Shown here: positions 33,636 through 42,500 of the stretch, piece after piece
How the letters are laid out: every line of letters begins with the position of its first letter
Position numbering within the stretch: position 1 is the first letter of the stretch
Source: Lachnospiraceae bacterium
GTDB taxonomy: Bacteria > Bacillota > Clostridia > Lachnospirales > Lachnospiraceae
NCBI GenBank assembly: GCA_016283275.1
Contig: JAEEMP010000066.1
Span: forward strand, 1 to 64,000
DNA length: 64,000 bases
Direction: 5' to 3'
Program-made: the position numbers and the translations under genes
The notes under the pieces: model-generated
Database searches by the model: none
Told to the model about the DNA's origin: nothing
What the model saw: the letters and a program-made list of their open reading frames with translations, nothing else

Positions 33636-34604
33636 TTACTGGAACAGTTTTGTGACCATTGAATCCTCTTCTTCTTTTCTCTTAAGAAGAAGTGTCTGAT
33701 AATCTGTGATCACTTCGTTCTTTTTCTGATCTGTAACAGCCTTCTCGATATCAAGATCCTCAAGTCTGCTTCTGGATGCAAGAACATTCTCCGCGGTATT
33801 GAGATTGGATCTGTATGCATACTCGAGCGCATTGGTCTGTGAACCTATATTGCTTCTGTCACTCGATATCTTTTCAAGCGCGTTATCTATTTTTGTTATA
33901 TCAAAATCACCGGTAACATCATATCCGTTGATGCCCAAAGCTTCGAGCGTTGCATTTTCAAGCTGAATGCTCATGCCTCTTCCGTCAGGATTTTCCGCAA
34001 CTTCAAGAGTTGCATAACTGCCGTCAAGAAGGTTTTTCTCATTATACTGGGTATCACGGGCAACCTGCTCGATATTTTCCATAAGACCGCTTATCTCGCT
34101 CTGAATGGAAGCCTTTTCTTCGTCTCCCGTCAAACCGTTTGCGGCTTTAAGACTTAATTCGCGGATCCTCTGAAGGTTGTCGGTAATGCTCTGCATCGCA
34201 CCGTCGGAAATATTTAATAGATCTTTTGTCTCGGCAATATTTTCGGCACCCTGGTTGAGCCCTCTCTCCTGGGCCTCCATTTTCTTGCCTATCGCAAGTT
34301 CCGAAGCCCCGTCAGCAGCACTGTTGATCGCTCTTCCGCTTGCTATCTGTCCGTAACTTCCTACGTTTGAAATATCGCTCATATTGCTTCCTTTCTGCGC
34401 GGACTCAACCGACGCCAAAGCTTTTTTCTCTGTTTTGATCTGTTCCTCAGTTAACTTGATACGTGCATTCGATGCCTTGATCTGATTCTTCGCTGTGATC
34501 ATCATAGCGGCTGTGCCCGGATCCGGTTTTTCGTTAACGGCCAGGTACATATCCATTGACATCGGCTCTTTGGCAGCCGATGTTATACTGAAGTCAGCTC
34601 CCAT
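33636..34604 (-). CDS. Orphan non-canonical flagellin-like protein
   Basis: The product has 322 residues. Residues about 90-190 match the flagellin N-terminal domain (GQIASGRAINSAADGASELA, AENIAETKDLLNISDGAMQSI, LQRIRELSLKAANG). The last roughly 70 residues match the C-terminal D0/D1 helices (SNIGSQTNALEYAYRSNLNTAENVLASRSRLEDLDIE) but end in KRKEEEDSMVTKLFQ rather than the usual Gln/Leu-rich tail. The first 85 residues replace the standard M-x-I-N-x-N start with a Lys/Glu-rich helix. No other flagellar gene is nearby and no sigma-D promoter is seen. Confidence 0.85.
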   Translation of the reverse strand: MGADFSITSAAKEPMSMDMYLAVNEKPDPGTAAMMITAKNQIKASNARIKLTEEQIKTEKKALASVESAQKGSNMSDISNVGSYGQIASGRAINSAADGASELAIGKKMEAQERGLNQGAENIAETKDLLNISDGAMQSITDNLQRIRELSLKAANGLTGDEEKASIQSEISGLMENIEQVARDTQYNEKNLLDGSYATLEVAENPDGRGMSIQLENATLEALGINGYDVTGDFDITKIDNALEKISSDRSNIGSQTNALEYAYRSNLNTAENVLASRSRLEDLDIEKAVTDQKKNEVITDYQTLLLKRKEEEDSMVTKLFQ

Positions 34605-34679
34605 ATTTACACACTCCTTCTCATAAACGCCGTGAGGCGATCAACTTAAAAACACCCGATATTCCCCATAGGTGGATGT

Positions 34680-34708
34680 ATTTTACCACATTCTGACAAT
34701 TAGCGCAA
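34680..34708 (-). promoter_or_regulatory. Promoter of the flagellin-like gene
   Basis: -35 TTGCGC (34703-34708), 17-base spacer, -10 TAAAAT (34680-34685), leaving a leader of about 65-70 bases. It looks like a housekeeping rather than a flagellar sigma promoter. Confidence 0.55.
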
Positions 34709-34760
34709 GTGTGTTAAAAAATCTGAAAATTTAACTTAAAGATCGTCGCCCGATATCGGC

Positions 34761-37700
34761 CTAAGCTCCGGTTTCAAGTATCGCAAGATAAGGATTGTCG
34801 GCGGAAGTTTCGATCTCTTTGCCTTTCTTTCTTCTTGCTCTTACCGGCCTTTTCTCTTTCTTCTTTGCGTTTTCATCGTTTGAGCTCATGGCGGTTACCG
34901 TTTCACCTTCAACATCCGGAATATCGGCATCATCTTCGCCTTCGGGCTCATCACCCATATTTTCGGGGATCTCCGTATCGGTCTTTGCTCCGTCGCTGTC
35001 CTTATGCTTTTTCTCACGCACAAACATATCGTAGATACAAGGCACAACGATAAGTGTCATCAGGGTACCGTATATCATGCCGCCGATGACCACTATAGCC
35101 ATCGGTCTTGACATATCCGCACCCATCTGTGTCGAGAATGCCATGATAAGAAGTGCAAGTATCGTGGTAAGAGCCGTCATGAGGACCGGACGAAGTCTGG
35201 TAATACCCGCATCGATTATGGCTTCTTTCTTGGACAATCCTTCTGCACGGCGCTGATTGATATAATCCACAAGCACGATACCGTTATTTACTATGATACC
35301 TGCAAGCATTACAAAACCGATCATGGCAACGATACTGATCTCAAATCCGGTAAAGTAAAGTGCCGCAAGACCGCCCGTAAATGCAAGCGGGATCGTAAAC
35401 ATTATAATGAAAGGCGAACCGAGCGACTGGAACTGTGCGACCATGATAAGGTAAATGAACACAACGGCAAGCACGATCATAAGCGATAACTGCTTGACCG
35501 CATCGAGGATCATCTCGTTCTCGCCTTCGTACTCAAGACTGTAACCTACGGGAAGCTCTAATCCTTCCATATTCTTTTCCACATCCGCGGATACGAAAGT
35601 TATGTTGTGTCCGGGAGCAACGGTGGCATTAACGCCCACATATCTTGTCTGCTCCGTACGGAAGATCGTATTCATTCCGACTCCGTCTTCAAAATCCGCA
35701 AGTTCGTAAAGCGGAACCTTTTCTTTCTTGCCCTCGTCATTTGTATATTCTATTTCAAGGTTACGTATATCTTTTCTGGTAAGATCTGAGTTGTTTTCAT
35801 CGGCAACATATACCGAAACATCGCTTGTGGCCGTAGTAAGCGTCGTAGCTACGGAAGGATCCTTAAGTTTATCGGATATCTGCATAAATACGGTCGCAAC
35901 CGTAAGGCCCTTATTTGCGGCTTTTTCTTTATCTATATGGACACGAAGCTCAGGGCTTGCATCCGTTATATCACTTGAAACTTTTTCCACACCTTCGGTA
36001 TTCTCAAGGATCGCTGTCGCTTCTTCGGCCAAAGCGTAAAGAGTGTCAACATCACGGCCTTTGATCCTTAAGCTTATTCCTTCACCGCCGAGTGCCGACA
36101 TATCCATCATCGAAGTCTCGACCGAAACGGTTATGCCGTCAATGTCGGAAGCGAGTTCTTTTATCTTTTCCGAAAGCTGCCCGGAAGACAATTCCCTGTC
36201 TTCTTTGGTGGTTATGTATATTTCCGAACTTGTGACTATCTCATCGGAAGATGAAGCACCAAAGATACTTAACGCAGAGCCCGATGACATTGCACCTATA
36301 TCCACAACATCTGGTATCTCGGCGATCCTTTCGACCATAAGATCGGTCTCTTCCTTTATATCAACAAGATCCGAACCTTCCGCTATTCCCAGAGAAACAG
36401 ATATCTGAGGAGACTCCATTGCAGGGAAATATGCCATACCGTTTGTATAAGCGCCGTATGCGGAAAGTCCCAAAAGACCCAATACGAGCAAAAGAACAAG
36501 GGGCTTTATCTTAAGGCAGAATCTTAAGAACTTTTCATAGCCTTTATAGAATACTCCTCTTCCTTCTTTTGCCTTTGGCTTGATCTTTTTAAGCATACCT
36601 GCCGCACATGCGGGAACAACCGTAAGCGCTACGGCAAGACTCGCCATGAGCGAGAAAGCTATCGTAAGACCCATATCCACAAACAGCTGCCTTGTAAGGC
36701 CCTCGGTAAATACTATGGGTAAAAATACACATACCGTGGTAAGGGTCGATGCAAAGATCGCACCCGCAACTTCTCTTGCTCCTTGGATCGCGGCCTCCTT
36801 GACCGGAACACCGTTATTTCTGAGCCTGTATATATTCTCTATAACGACTATCGAGTTATCGACCAGCATACCTACACCAAGGGCAAGACCCGAAAGTGAG
36901 ATGATGTTGAGTGTAACTCCGCTGAAGTACATACATACGACAGCAGCTATAAGGCTTATCGGGATCGAGATCGCAATAACAAGCGTAGGCCTTATATCCC
37001 TTAAGAAGAATATAAGTACAAGTATTGCAAGTGCGCCTCCGATTAAAACGTTCTGGAATATCGTGTTCATGACAAGGTCGATGTAAACGCCCTGGTCCAT
37101 CAGGGTAATGATCGAAGCCGAACCGTAGCGTTCTTTTAACTCGTCGAATCGTAAAAGTATCTTATCGGAAACTTCGCCGGTTGAATAACCGGTCTGCTTC
37201 TGGATGGAAAGAACGACACCGGGCTTTCCGTTAACGTTTGTATAGGTCTCATCTGCATTGCTGGTCAAAAAAACGTCGGCAACATCCGAAAGAACTATGA
37301 CCTCATCGTCGGTCATCGGAAGCTTCATGAGGACCATGTTCTCAAGTTCTTCCCTGGTGGCAGGTTTATCGCCTACTCTTACAAGATAGGAATCGCCGCC
37401 CTCTTCCACATAGCCCGCGGGCATTGAAAAGTTCTGTGCGGTCAATATTCCGGTGACGGTGTCTATTGTAAGAATGCCCGTCATGTCAGCCTGTTCTTTG
37501 GCATCGGCCTTTGTGTCTTCAAGCTGTTCCCTTGCATCCTTTATCTGTTCTTTTGCATCTTCAAGCTGAGCCTTGGAATCTTCAAGCGTCTGCCTTCCGG
37601 TAGTGAGCTGCGCCTTTGATGAGGCAAGCTGATATTCGGTTAAATCAAGTTTTGAAAGGCCGTTCGCAAACGCGATGACCGCCTCGGTCTCACCGTTATA

Positions 37701-39101
37701 CAGCTGCAGGATCCCGTTATCAACGGTCGCAAGCGTTGTATTTATCTCGTTAAGAGCAGACGCCTGAGCCGCACGGTACTGATCGACCGAAAGACCCATG
37801 GTGAAATCGGAGATATTATCATCTATCTGCTTTATGCCATCATTTATCTGGCGAATACCCGCGTCTATCTGGTCAATACCGTCTGTAAGCTGAGTCTTTG
37901 CGGAAGAAACAGCAGCATCAAACTGAGATAGAAGTTCCGTATTGCCTACACTGAAATCCATACCGCTTACCAATGCACCAAGCGGAGTCGCATCAAGCTG
38001 TGTCTTGATGCCTGCCAATGCAGCATCGGCTTCAGTCTCCGTAATCACTCCGTTACCGTATCCTGTGATCGTGCCGCTTATGGCACCTTTTATCGTGGGC
38101 AGAAGCGTGGTCTCAAGAGTATCCATCTGATCGAGCGTTGCCTGAAGCTGCGCTTTCTGTGTATTCAGTTCCGTTTTCTTGGATGCGACATCCGCCTTCG
38201 AGTTAACGAGCGTATCAAGCATCGTAAGATTCGTATTAATATTTGTCTTTGCGGCCTCAAGATCAGACTTTGCGGTAAGGAGCTTAAGCTTTGTGGCAGC
38301 AAGTTCTTCCGAAGTCTCGGCTTTCTTTTGATTTAACTCCTCTCTGCCGTTTGCAACCTGTGCCTCGGCATTCCTAAGCTCTCTCTCACCCTTGTCGAGT
38401 TCTTTTTCCGCATCGGCAAGTTTTTCTTCGCCTTCTGCAATGTCCGCCTCGGAATCATTGAGCTTCTGATAAGCTTCTTCAAACTTTTCATCCACTAAAG
38501 CGCTTACACGTTCGTTGACCTTTAAAACTTTTTCTTTTGATATTACGACATTTAAGCTTTCGTCCACGATACCTGTCGTGTTGACGGAAGCCACGCCTTC
38601 GATACTCTCGATCTCCGGCACTATCTTTTCTTCCACAAAATCGCTGACTTCGGCCTGAGACATATCTTCCATACCGACTGCGGTGATCATTGTGGGCAGC
38701 ATATTGGGATTTAACTTCATTATGATAGGCGTGCCCACTTCATCGGGCCAATAGCCTTCGAGAAGATCCAGACTTTCTCTCATATCAAGAGAAACGGAAT
38801 CCATGTTCGCGCCCTGCGCAAACTCCAATATCACGACCGAATAATTTTCGGCGGACTGTGACGTGATCCCTTCGATATTGGCTATCGTAGCCATTGAAGA
38901 TTCTATGGGAGACGTAACTACCGTCTCAACCGTCTCGGGACTCGCTCCGGGATATGTGGTCATTACGACAACATACGGCAAGTTGATATCGGGAAGCAGA
39001 TCCGCGGACATCTTGGTAAAAGAAACAACTCCCAGGACAATTATAAGTATCACACCGACCAGAACGGTGTAAGGCTTCTTAACACTTAACTTTGATAACA
39101 T
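34761..39101 (-). CDS. RND-superfamily exporter with long coiled-coil insertion
   Basis: The product has 1446 residues, against about 1050 for AcrB. N-terminal helix and porter start (residues 1-205, SADLLPDINLPYVVVMTTYPGASPETVE) are followed by an inserted segment (about 205-545) rich in heptads (AEGEEKLADAEKELDKGERELRNAEAQV...; QLEDAKEQIKDAREQLEDTK), then normal RND transmembrane and porter modules. The proton-relay positions differ from AcrB: TM4 reads GMLVDNSIVVIEN (Asp-Asn, not Asp-Asp) and TM10 reads VNNGIVLVDYI (no Lys). The C-terminus is an acidic then basic cytosolic tail. Substrate unknown. Confidence 0.9.
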   Translation of the reverse strand: MLSKLSVKKPYTVLVGVILIIVLGVVSFTKMSADLLPDINLPYVVVMTTYPGASPETVETVVTSPIESSMATIANIEGITSQSAENYSVVILEFAQGANMDSVSLDMRESLDLLEGYWPDEVGTPIIMKLNPNMLPTMITAVGMEDMSQAEVSDFVEEKIVPEIESIEGVASVNTTGIVDESLNVVISKEKVLKVNERVSALVDEKFEEAYQKLNDSEADIAEGEEKLADAEKELDKGERELRNAEAQVANGREELNQKKAETSEELAATKLKLLTAKSDLEAAKTNINTNLTMLDTLVNSKADVASKKTELNTQKAQLQATLDQMDTLETTLLPTIKGAISGTITGYGNGVITETEADAALAGIKTQLDATPLGALVSGMDFSVGNTELLSQFDAAVSSAKTQLTDGIDQIDAGIRQINDGIKQIDDNISDFTMGLSVDQYRAAQASALNEINTTLATVDNGILQLYNGETEAVIAFANGLSKLDLTEYQLASSKAQLTTGRQTLEDSKAQLEDAKEQIKDAREQLEDTKADAKEQADMTGILTIDTVTGILTAQNFSMPAGYVEEGGDSYLVRVGDKPATREELENMVLMKLPMTDDEVIVLSDVADVFLTSNADETYTNVNGKPGVVLSIQKQTGYSTGEVSDKILLRFDELKERYGSASIITLMDQGVYIDLVMNTIFQNVLIGGALAILVLIFFLRDIRPTLVIAISIPISLIAAVVCMYFSGVTLNIISLSGLALGVGMLVDNSIVVIENIYRLRNNGVPVKEAAIQGAREVAGAIFASTLTTVCVFLPIVFTEGLTRQLFVDMGLTIAFSLMASLAVALTVVPACAAGMLKKIKPKAKEGRGVFYKGYEKFLRFCLKIKPLVLLLVLGLLGLSAYGAYTNGMAYFPAMESPQISVSLGIAEGSDLVDIKEETDLMVERIAEIPDVVDIGAMSSGSALSIFGASSSDEIVTSSEIYITTKEDRELSSGQLSEKIKELASDIDGITVSVETSMMDMSALGGEGISLRIKGRDVDTLYALAEEATAILENTEGVEKVSSDITDASPELRVHIDKEKAANKGLTVATVFMQISDKLKDPSVATTLTTATSDVSVYVADENNSDLTRKDIRNLEIEYTNDEGKKEKVPLYELADFEDGVGMNTIFRTEQTRYVGVNATVAPGHNITFVSADVEKNMEGLELPVGYSLEYEGENEMILDAVKQLSLMIVLAVVFIYLIMVAQFQSLGSPFIIMFTIPLAFTGGLAALYFTGFEISIVAMIGFVMLAGIIVNNGIVLVDYINQRRAEGLSKKEAIIDAGITRLRPVLMTALTTILALLIMAFSTQMGADMSRPMAIVVIGGMIYGTLMTLIVVPCIYDMFVREKKHKDSDGAKTDTEIPENMGDEPEGEDDADIPDVEGETVTAMSSNDENAKKKEKRPVRARRKKGKEIETSADNPYLAILETGA

Positions 39102-39153
39102 AAAAGACCCTCATATATATAAACAAAAAACCGTCAAAAACTTTTCTTGCTAA

Positions 39154-39183
39154 ATTATATACACAGTCCTAATTTAAGCACAA
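39154..39183 (-). promoter_or_regulatory. Promoter of the RND gene
   Basis: -35 TTGTGC (39178-39183), 18-base spacer, consensus -10 TATAAT (39154-39159). Confidence 0.6.
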
Positions 39184-39210
39184 ATTAAAAAACTATAAAT
39201 TAACAACAAA

Positions 39211-39240
39211 AAAGGAGAACATCCTCGGACGTTCTCCTTT
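39211..39240 (-). terminator. Terminator of the dagK-PAP2 pair
   Basis: A perfect 10-bp stem (39211-39220/39231-39240) with a 10-base loop and T-run on the minus strand, just past the PAP2 stop codon. Confidence 0.88.
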
Positions 39241-39245
39241 TATCG

Positions 39246-39923
39246 TTATTTAAATACAAATCTCTGACCCGAGCGGTTTCTTTCTCCGGCTCTTTCGATA
39301 CGCATTCGTATCTCTTTTCTGTATACGACTATCGTCATCAACAGTGCCATCAAAAATGCGGTAAACACATCGAAAAGCGAGTGCTGCTTTATAAACATCG
39401 TGGAAAGGATGATCGACACGCATATTATAAGAGAAGGAACTGTAATGATCTTCTTGTCTCTCGAAAATTTGCAATGTGTAATGCACAGATGCGCTCCGAG
39501 CGAGTTATATACATGAATGCTCGGCCAAAGGTTTGTGGGCGTATCCGTCGAATAAAGCCTTGTGACCATTCTGGAACATAAGTTGTCTCTGGGCATTATC
39601 AAAGGTCTTAAGTTGTGACCGTTGGGCCAGATCGTCGATATGATCAGAAATACTGTCATACCTGTCATTAAAAATACGAGCGATCTGAAATATTCTTCCT
39701 TGTCGGTAAAGAATGCGATGGCAACACATGCGACCACATACACAAACCACATATAATAAGGAATGACAAAAAACTCGATGAACGGGATTTTGTCGTCAAC
39801 AGAGGTATGTATGATCTTATATGTGGTAACGTGATTCTCAAGCAAAAAGAACCAGATAAGGTAGATTGCCATATAGATTATTACCGGCAATGCATGTGCA
39901 TACTTCTTAAAAAATTCTTTCAA
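39246..39923 (-). CDS. PAP2-superfamily membrane phosphatase, copy 1
   Basis: The product has 225 residues and about six hydrophobic helices. PAP2 catalytic pieces are visible: NLRPLIMPRDN, LWPSIHVYNSLGAH and IKQHSLFDVFTA. Start assigned to TTG 39923, eight bases after a GAAGGAG site; a longer frame would run 88 bases into the upstream kinase gene. It lies 56 bases after a diacylglycerol kinase, and the two could interconvert phosphatidic acid and diacylglycerol. Confidence 0.82.
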   Translation of the reverse strand: MKEFFKKYAHALPVIIYMAIYLIWFFLLENHVTTYKIIHTSVDDKIPFIEFFVIPYYMWFVYVVACVAIAFFTDKEEYFRSLVFLMTGMTVFLIISTIWPNGHNLRPLIMPRDNLCSRMVTRLYSTDTPTNLWPSIHVYNSLGAHLCITHCKFSRDKKIITVPSLIICVSIILSTMFIKQHSLFDVFTAFLMALLMTIVVYRKEIRMRIERAGERNRSGQRFVFK

Positions 39924-39979
39924 AAAAACATCTCCTTCAATAATACCGGACCCACCGGGTAAAACCGTATAACTGTCTG

Positions 39980-40948
39980 TTACATAAGAAATCTCAGTAT
40001 GCCGGGCATAACAGATACCCTTATATGCGAAGATTTCGTATATACTTCTCCGTCCGTATGCACCCATAAAGGTTCATCGGATATTACTTCATAGCTCTTA
40101 ACGCGGTAAGTCTTTACATGCTTATTGTTCACATGTGTACCCTTTGAAGCTTTCGGAATGACCGTCAATGCACCAAGCGATGATATATCGCTTACGGTAC
40201 AGACATCAAGATATCCGTCATCCGGAACGGCATCGGGGCAGAACTTATAACCGCCGCCTTCGTAGCAAGTGTTCATGCCTACGACAAAACGGAGTTTTTT
40301 AAGCGATATCTCCCGTCCGTCATCGAGTTTAAGCTTAACCGAAGGTCTTTGCCCGCCAAAAATGAGTTTGAGGCTTATGAGCACATAGATAAGCTTTCCG
40401 AGTTTTATCTTATTTAAAAAAACTTTTGATTTTGACTCAAGGGCTCTTTCACATATCGCGGCTTCAAATCCTATGCCGCAGCTTACATCAAAAAATCGTT
40501 CCGGCTTTATCTCGCCTTTGCCAAGCTTTGTCCTGTCGGACGTGGTATTCAAATACTCAAGCTTGCCGAGATCGAATATCTTCGGCTCCGTTACCGAAAG
40601 GATCCTCTTAAGCGTAACCGTGGGATCCGGCGAGAAAACCAGTGCTCTTGCAAAATCGTTTCCCGAACCTGTGGGAATATAGCCTATATTGACACGGGAA
40701 AAATCGTAAACACCCTGAAGTGCCTCATCCAGCGTCCCGTCTCCGCCCAGGATGATAAGATTGATGATCTCATTCTTATGCTCTGAAGTAATCTTGCTTA
40801 CAAGTTCGGCAACATGACCCGCCCTTTCCGAAAAGACCGTTTCATATTGAACATTATGGCCCTTAAGATATGCCTCGGCCTTTTTGTAGACCTCGGCCCC
40901 CTGGCCCGAACCCGACATCGGATTAACCACAAAGTAGTATTTTGCCAT
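39980..40948 (-). CDS. Diacylglycerol/lipid kinase (DagK/YegS family)
   Basis: The product has 322 residues with the nucleotide-binding GGDGTLDEALQG and GYIPTGSGNDFARAL motifs and the start VVNPMSGSGQG of the DAGK catalytic domain. It phosphorylates diacylglycerol (or a related lipid) at the membrane surface, recycling lipid from envelope polymer synthesis. Transcribed divergently from glyA. Confidence 0.92.
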   Translation of the reverse strand: MAKYYFVVNPMSGSGQGAEVYKKAEAYLKGHNVQYETVFSERAGHVAELVSKITSEHKNEIINLIILGGDGTLDEALQGVYDFSRVNIGYIPTGSGNDFARALVFSPDPTVTLKRILSVTEPKIFDLGKLEYLNTTSDRTKLGKGEIKPERFFDVSCGIGFEAAICERALESKSKVFLNKIKLGKLIYVLISLKLIFGGQRPSVKLKLDDGREISLKKLRFVVGMNTCYEGGGYKFCPDAVPDDGYLDVCTVSDISSLGALTVIPKASKGTHVNNKHVKTYRVKSYEVISDEPLWVHTDGEVYTKSSHIRVSVMPGILRFLM

Positions 40949-40986
40949 GAATGCGCCCCCGCAATCTTATACTGATTTTCACCTGC

Positions 40987-41014
40987 ATTTTAGCATATCT
41001 GCAAAATAAGTAAA
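40987..41014 (-). promoter_or_regulatory. Promoter of dagK
   Basis: -35 TTTACT (41009-41014), 16-base spacer, -10 TAAAAT (40987-40992). Confidence 0.45.
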
Positions 41015-41112
41015 CTGTAAAAAGCAACAGAATAGATTATTTTTTTATTAATTTCCGAGGCATATTTCATTACGAACGGTCGAAATATAATATTTAGTTC
41101 ACAAAATATTTA

Positions 41113-41140
41113 TTGCATTAAGCCAACTATATGCTATAAT
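41113..41140 (+). promoter_or_regulatory. Promoter of glyA
   Basis: -35 TTGCAT (41113-41118), 16-base spacer, consensus -10 TATAAT (41135-41140). The 40-base leader shows no riboswitch-sized structure. Confidence 0.65.
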
Positions 41141-41186
41141 TTGGGAAGTATGTTTTAACGCATTAAACAATTAAAGGAGACTGGTA

Positions 41187-42425
41187 ATGTATTCATTTGA
41201 TGAAATCAAGAATGTCGACCCCGAAATTGCTCAGGCAATCGTGGACGAACAGGTAAGACAGAACGATCACATCGAACTCATTGCTTCCGAAAACTGGGTA
41301 AGCAAGGCTGTTATGGCCGCTATGGGTTCACCCCTCACCAACAAATATGCCGAAGGTTATCCGGGAAAAAGATATTATGGCGGATGCGAATGTGTCGACG
41401 TAGTCGAGACTCTTGCAATAGAGCGTGCCAAAGAACTCTTCGGCTGCGAATATGCAAACGTTCAGCCCCACTCGGGTGCTCAGGCTAACCTCGCAGTACA
41501 GTTTGCTGTCTGTAACCCCGGCGATACCATTATGGGTATGAACCTTGATCACGGCGGACACTTAACACACGGAAGCCCGGTCAACATTTCCGGCAAGTAC
41601 TTTAACATCGTTCCTTACGGTGTCAATGACGACGGTTTCATCGATTACGATAAAATGTATGAACTTGCAATGCAGCACAAGCCCAAGATGATCATCGCAG
41701 GTGCTTCCGCTTATGCAAGAGCGATCGATTTTAAGAAATTCAGAAAAGCCGCAGATGACTGCGGTGCCGTTCTCATGGTAGATATGGCTCATATAGCCGG
41801 TCTTGTGGCCGCAGGATTACATGAAAGCCCCATCGGGATCGCAGACGTTGTCACCACCACAACACATAAGACCTTAAGAGGTCCCCGCGGCGGTCTTATC
41901 CTCTGCAACAACGATGTAAACGAAAAATACAACTTCAATAAGGCTATCTTCCCCGGTATTCAGGGCGGTCCTTTGATGCATGTTATCGCAGGTAAGGCAG
42001 TTTGCTTTAAAGAAGCTCTTTCACCCGAGTTTAAGGTTTATCAGCAGAATATCATCAATAACGCTCAGGCTCTTTCAAAGGGTCTTATGTCAAGAGGCGT
42101 TAAGATCGTATCCGGCGGTACCGACAACCACTTAATGCTTGTGGATCTTACAAACTTTAACCTTACAGGAAAGTCTGTTGAAAAACTTCTTGATGCAGCA
42201 CACATTACCGCCAACAAGAACACGATCCCCAACGATCCTCAGAAGCCTTTCGTTACAAGCGGTATCCGTTTAGGTACTCCCGCAGTTACAAGCCGCGGCA
42301 TGAACACCGATGATATGGATGTCATCGCCGACTGCATCGCCAACATCATTAAGGGCGGTGAGGAAAAGGTTCCCGAGACAAAAGCAAGGATCCTTGAGCT
42401 TACAAAGAAGTATCCTTTAATTTAA
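41187..42425 (+). CDS. glyA: Serine hydroxymethyltransferase
   Basis: The product is a 412-residue PLP enzyme interconverting serine plus tetrahydrofolate with glycine plus methylene-tetrahydrofolate. Hallmarks are [32 protein letters not shown] spread over the N-terminus (conserved ENWVS, TNKYAEG), HSGAQAN, and the PLP lysine in [24 protein letters not shown] precedes the ATG. Monocistronic, with its own promoter and terminator. Codon use appears strongly biased, as expected of a highly expressed gene. Confidence 0.97.
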   Translation: MYSFDEIKNVDPEIAQAIVDEQVRQNDHIELIASENWVSKAVMAAMGSPLTNKYAEGYPGKRYYGGCECVDVVETLAIERAKELFGCEYANVQPHSGAQANLAVQFAVCNPGDTIMGMNLDHGGHLTHGSPVNISGKYFNIVPYGVNDDGFIDYDKMYELAMQHKPKMIIAGASAYARAIDFKKFRKAADDCGAVLMVDMAHIAGLVAAGLHESPIGIADVVTTTTHKTLRGPRGGLILCNNDVNEKYNFNKAIFPGIQGGPLMHVIAGKAVCFKEALSPEFKVYQQNIINNAQALSKGLMSRGVKIVSGGTDNHLMLVDLTNFNLTGKSVEKLLDAAHITANKNTIPNDPQKPFVTSGIRLGTPAVTSRGMNTDDMDVIADCIANIIKGGEEKVPETKARILELTKKYPLI

Positions 42426-42439
42426 CCATAAAAACAAAA

Positions 42440-42473
42440 GGTGCGAACTCTTTACGAGTCCGCACCTTTTTTT
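42440..42473. terminator. Bidirectional terminator between glyA and the surface protein gene
   Basis: An 11-bp stem with one mismatch (42440-42450/42456-42466) and TTTAC loop is followed by seven T residues on the plus strand and preceded by an A-rich stretch, so it serves both convergent genes. Confidence 0.9.
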
Positions 42474-42500
42474 ATTGTGTATCGGGGGGGAATGAGATAT

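Noticed and set aside
34605..34760. Sigma-D (flagellar) promoter before the flagellin-like gene
   Set aside because: A CCGATATT-like string exists only on the opposite strand and lacks a correctly spaced TAAA; a sigma-A-like promoter fits better.
41040..41186. Riboswitch in front of glyA
   Set aside because: The leader after the predicted promoter is only about 40 bases and shows no paired structure or known aptamer core.
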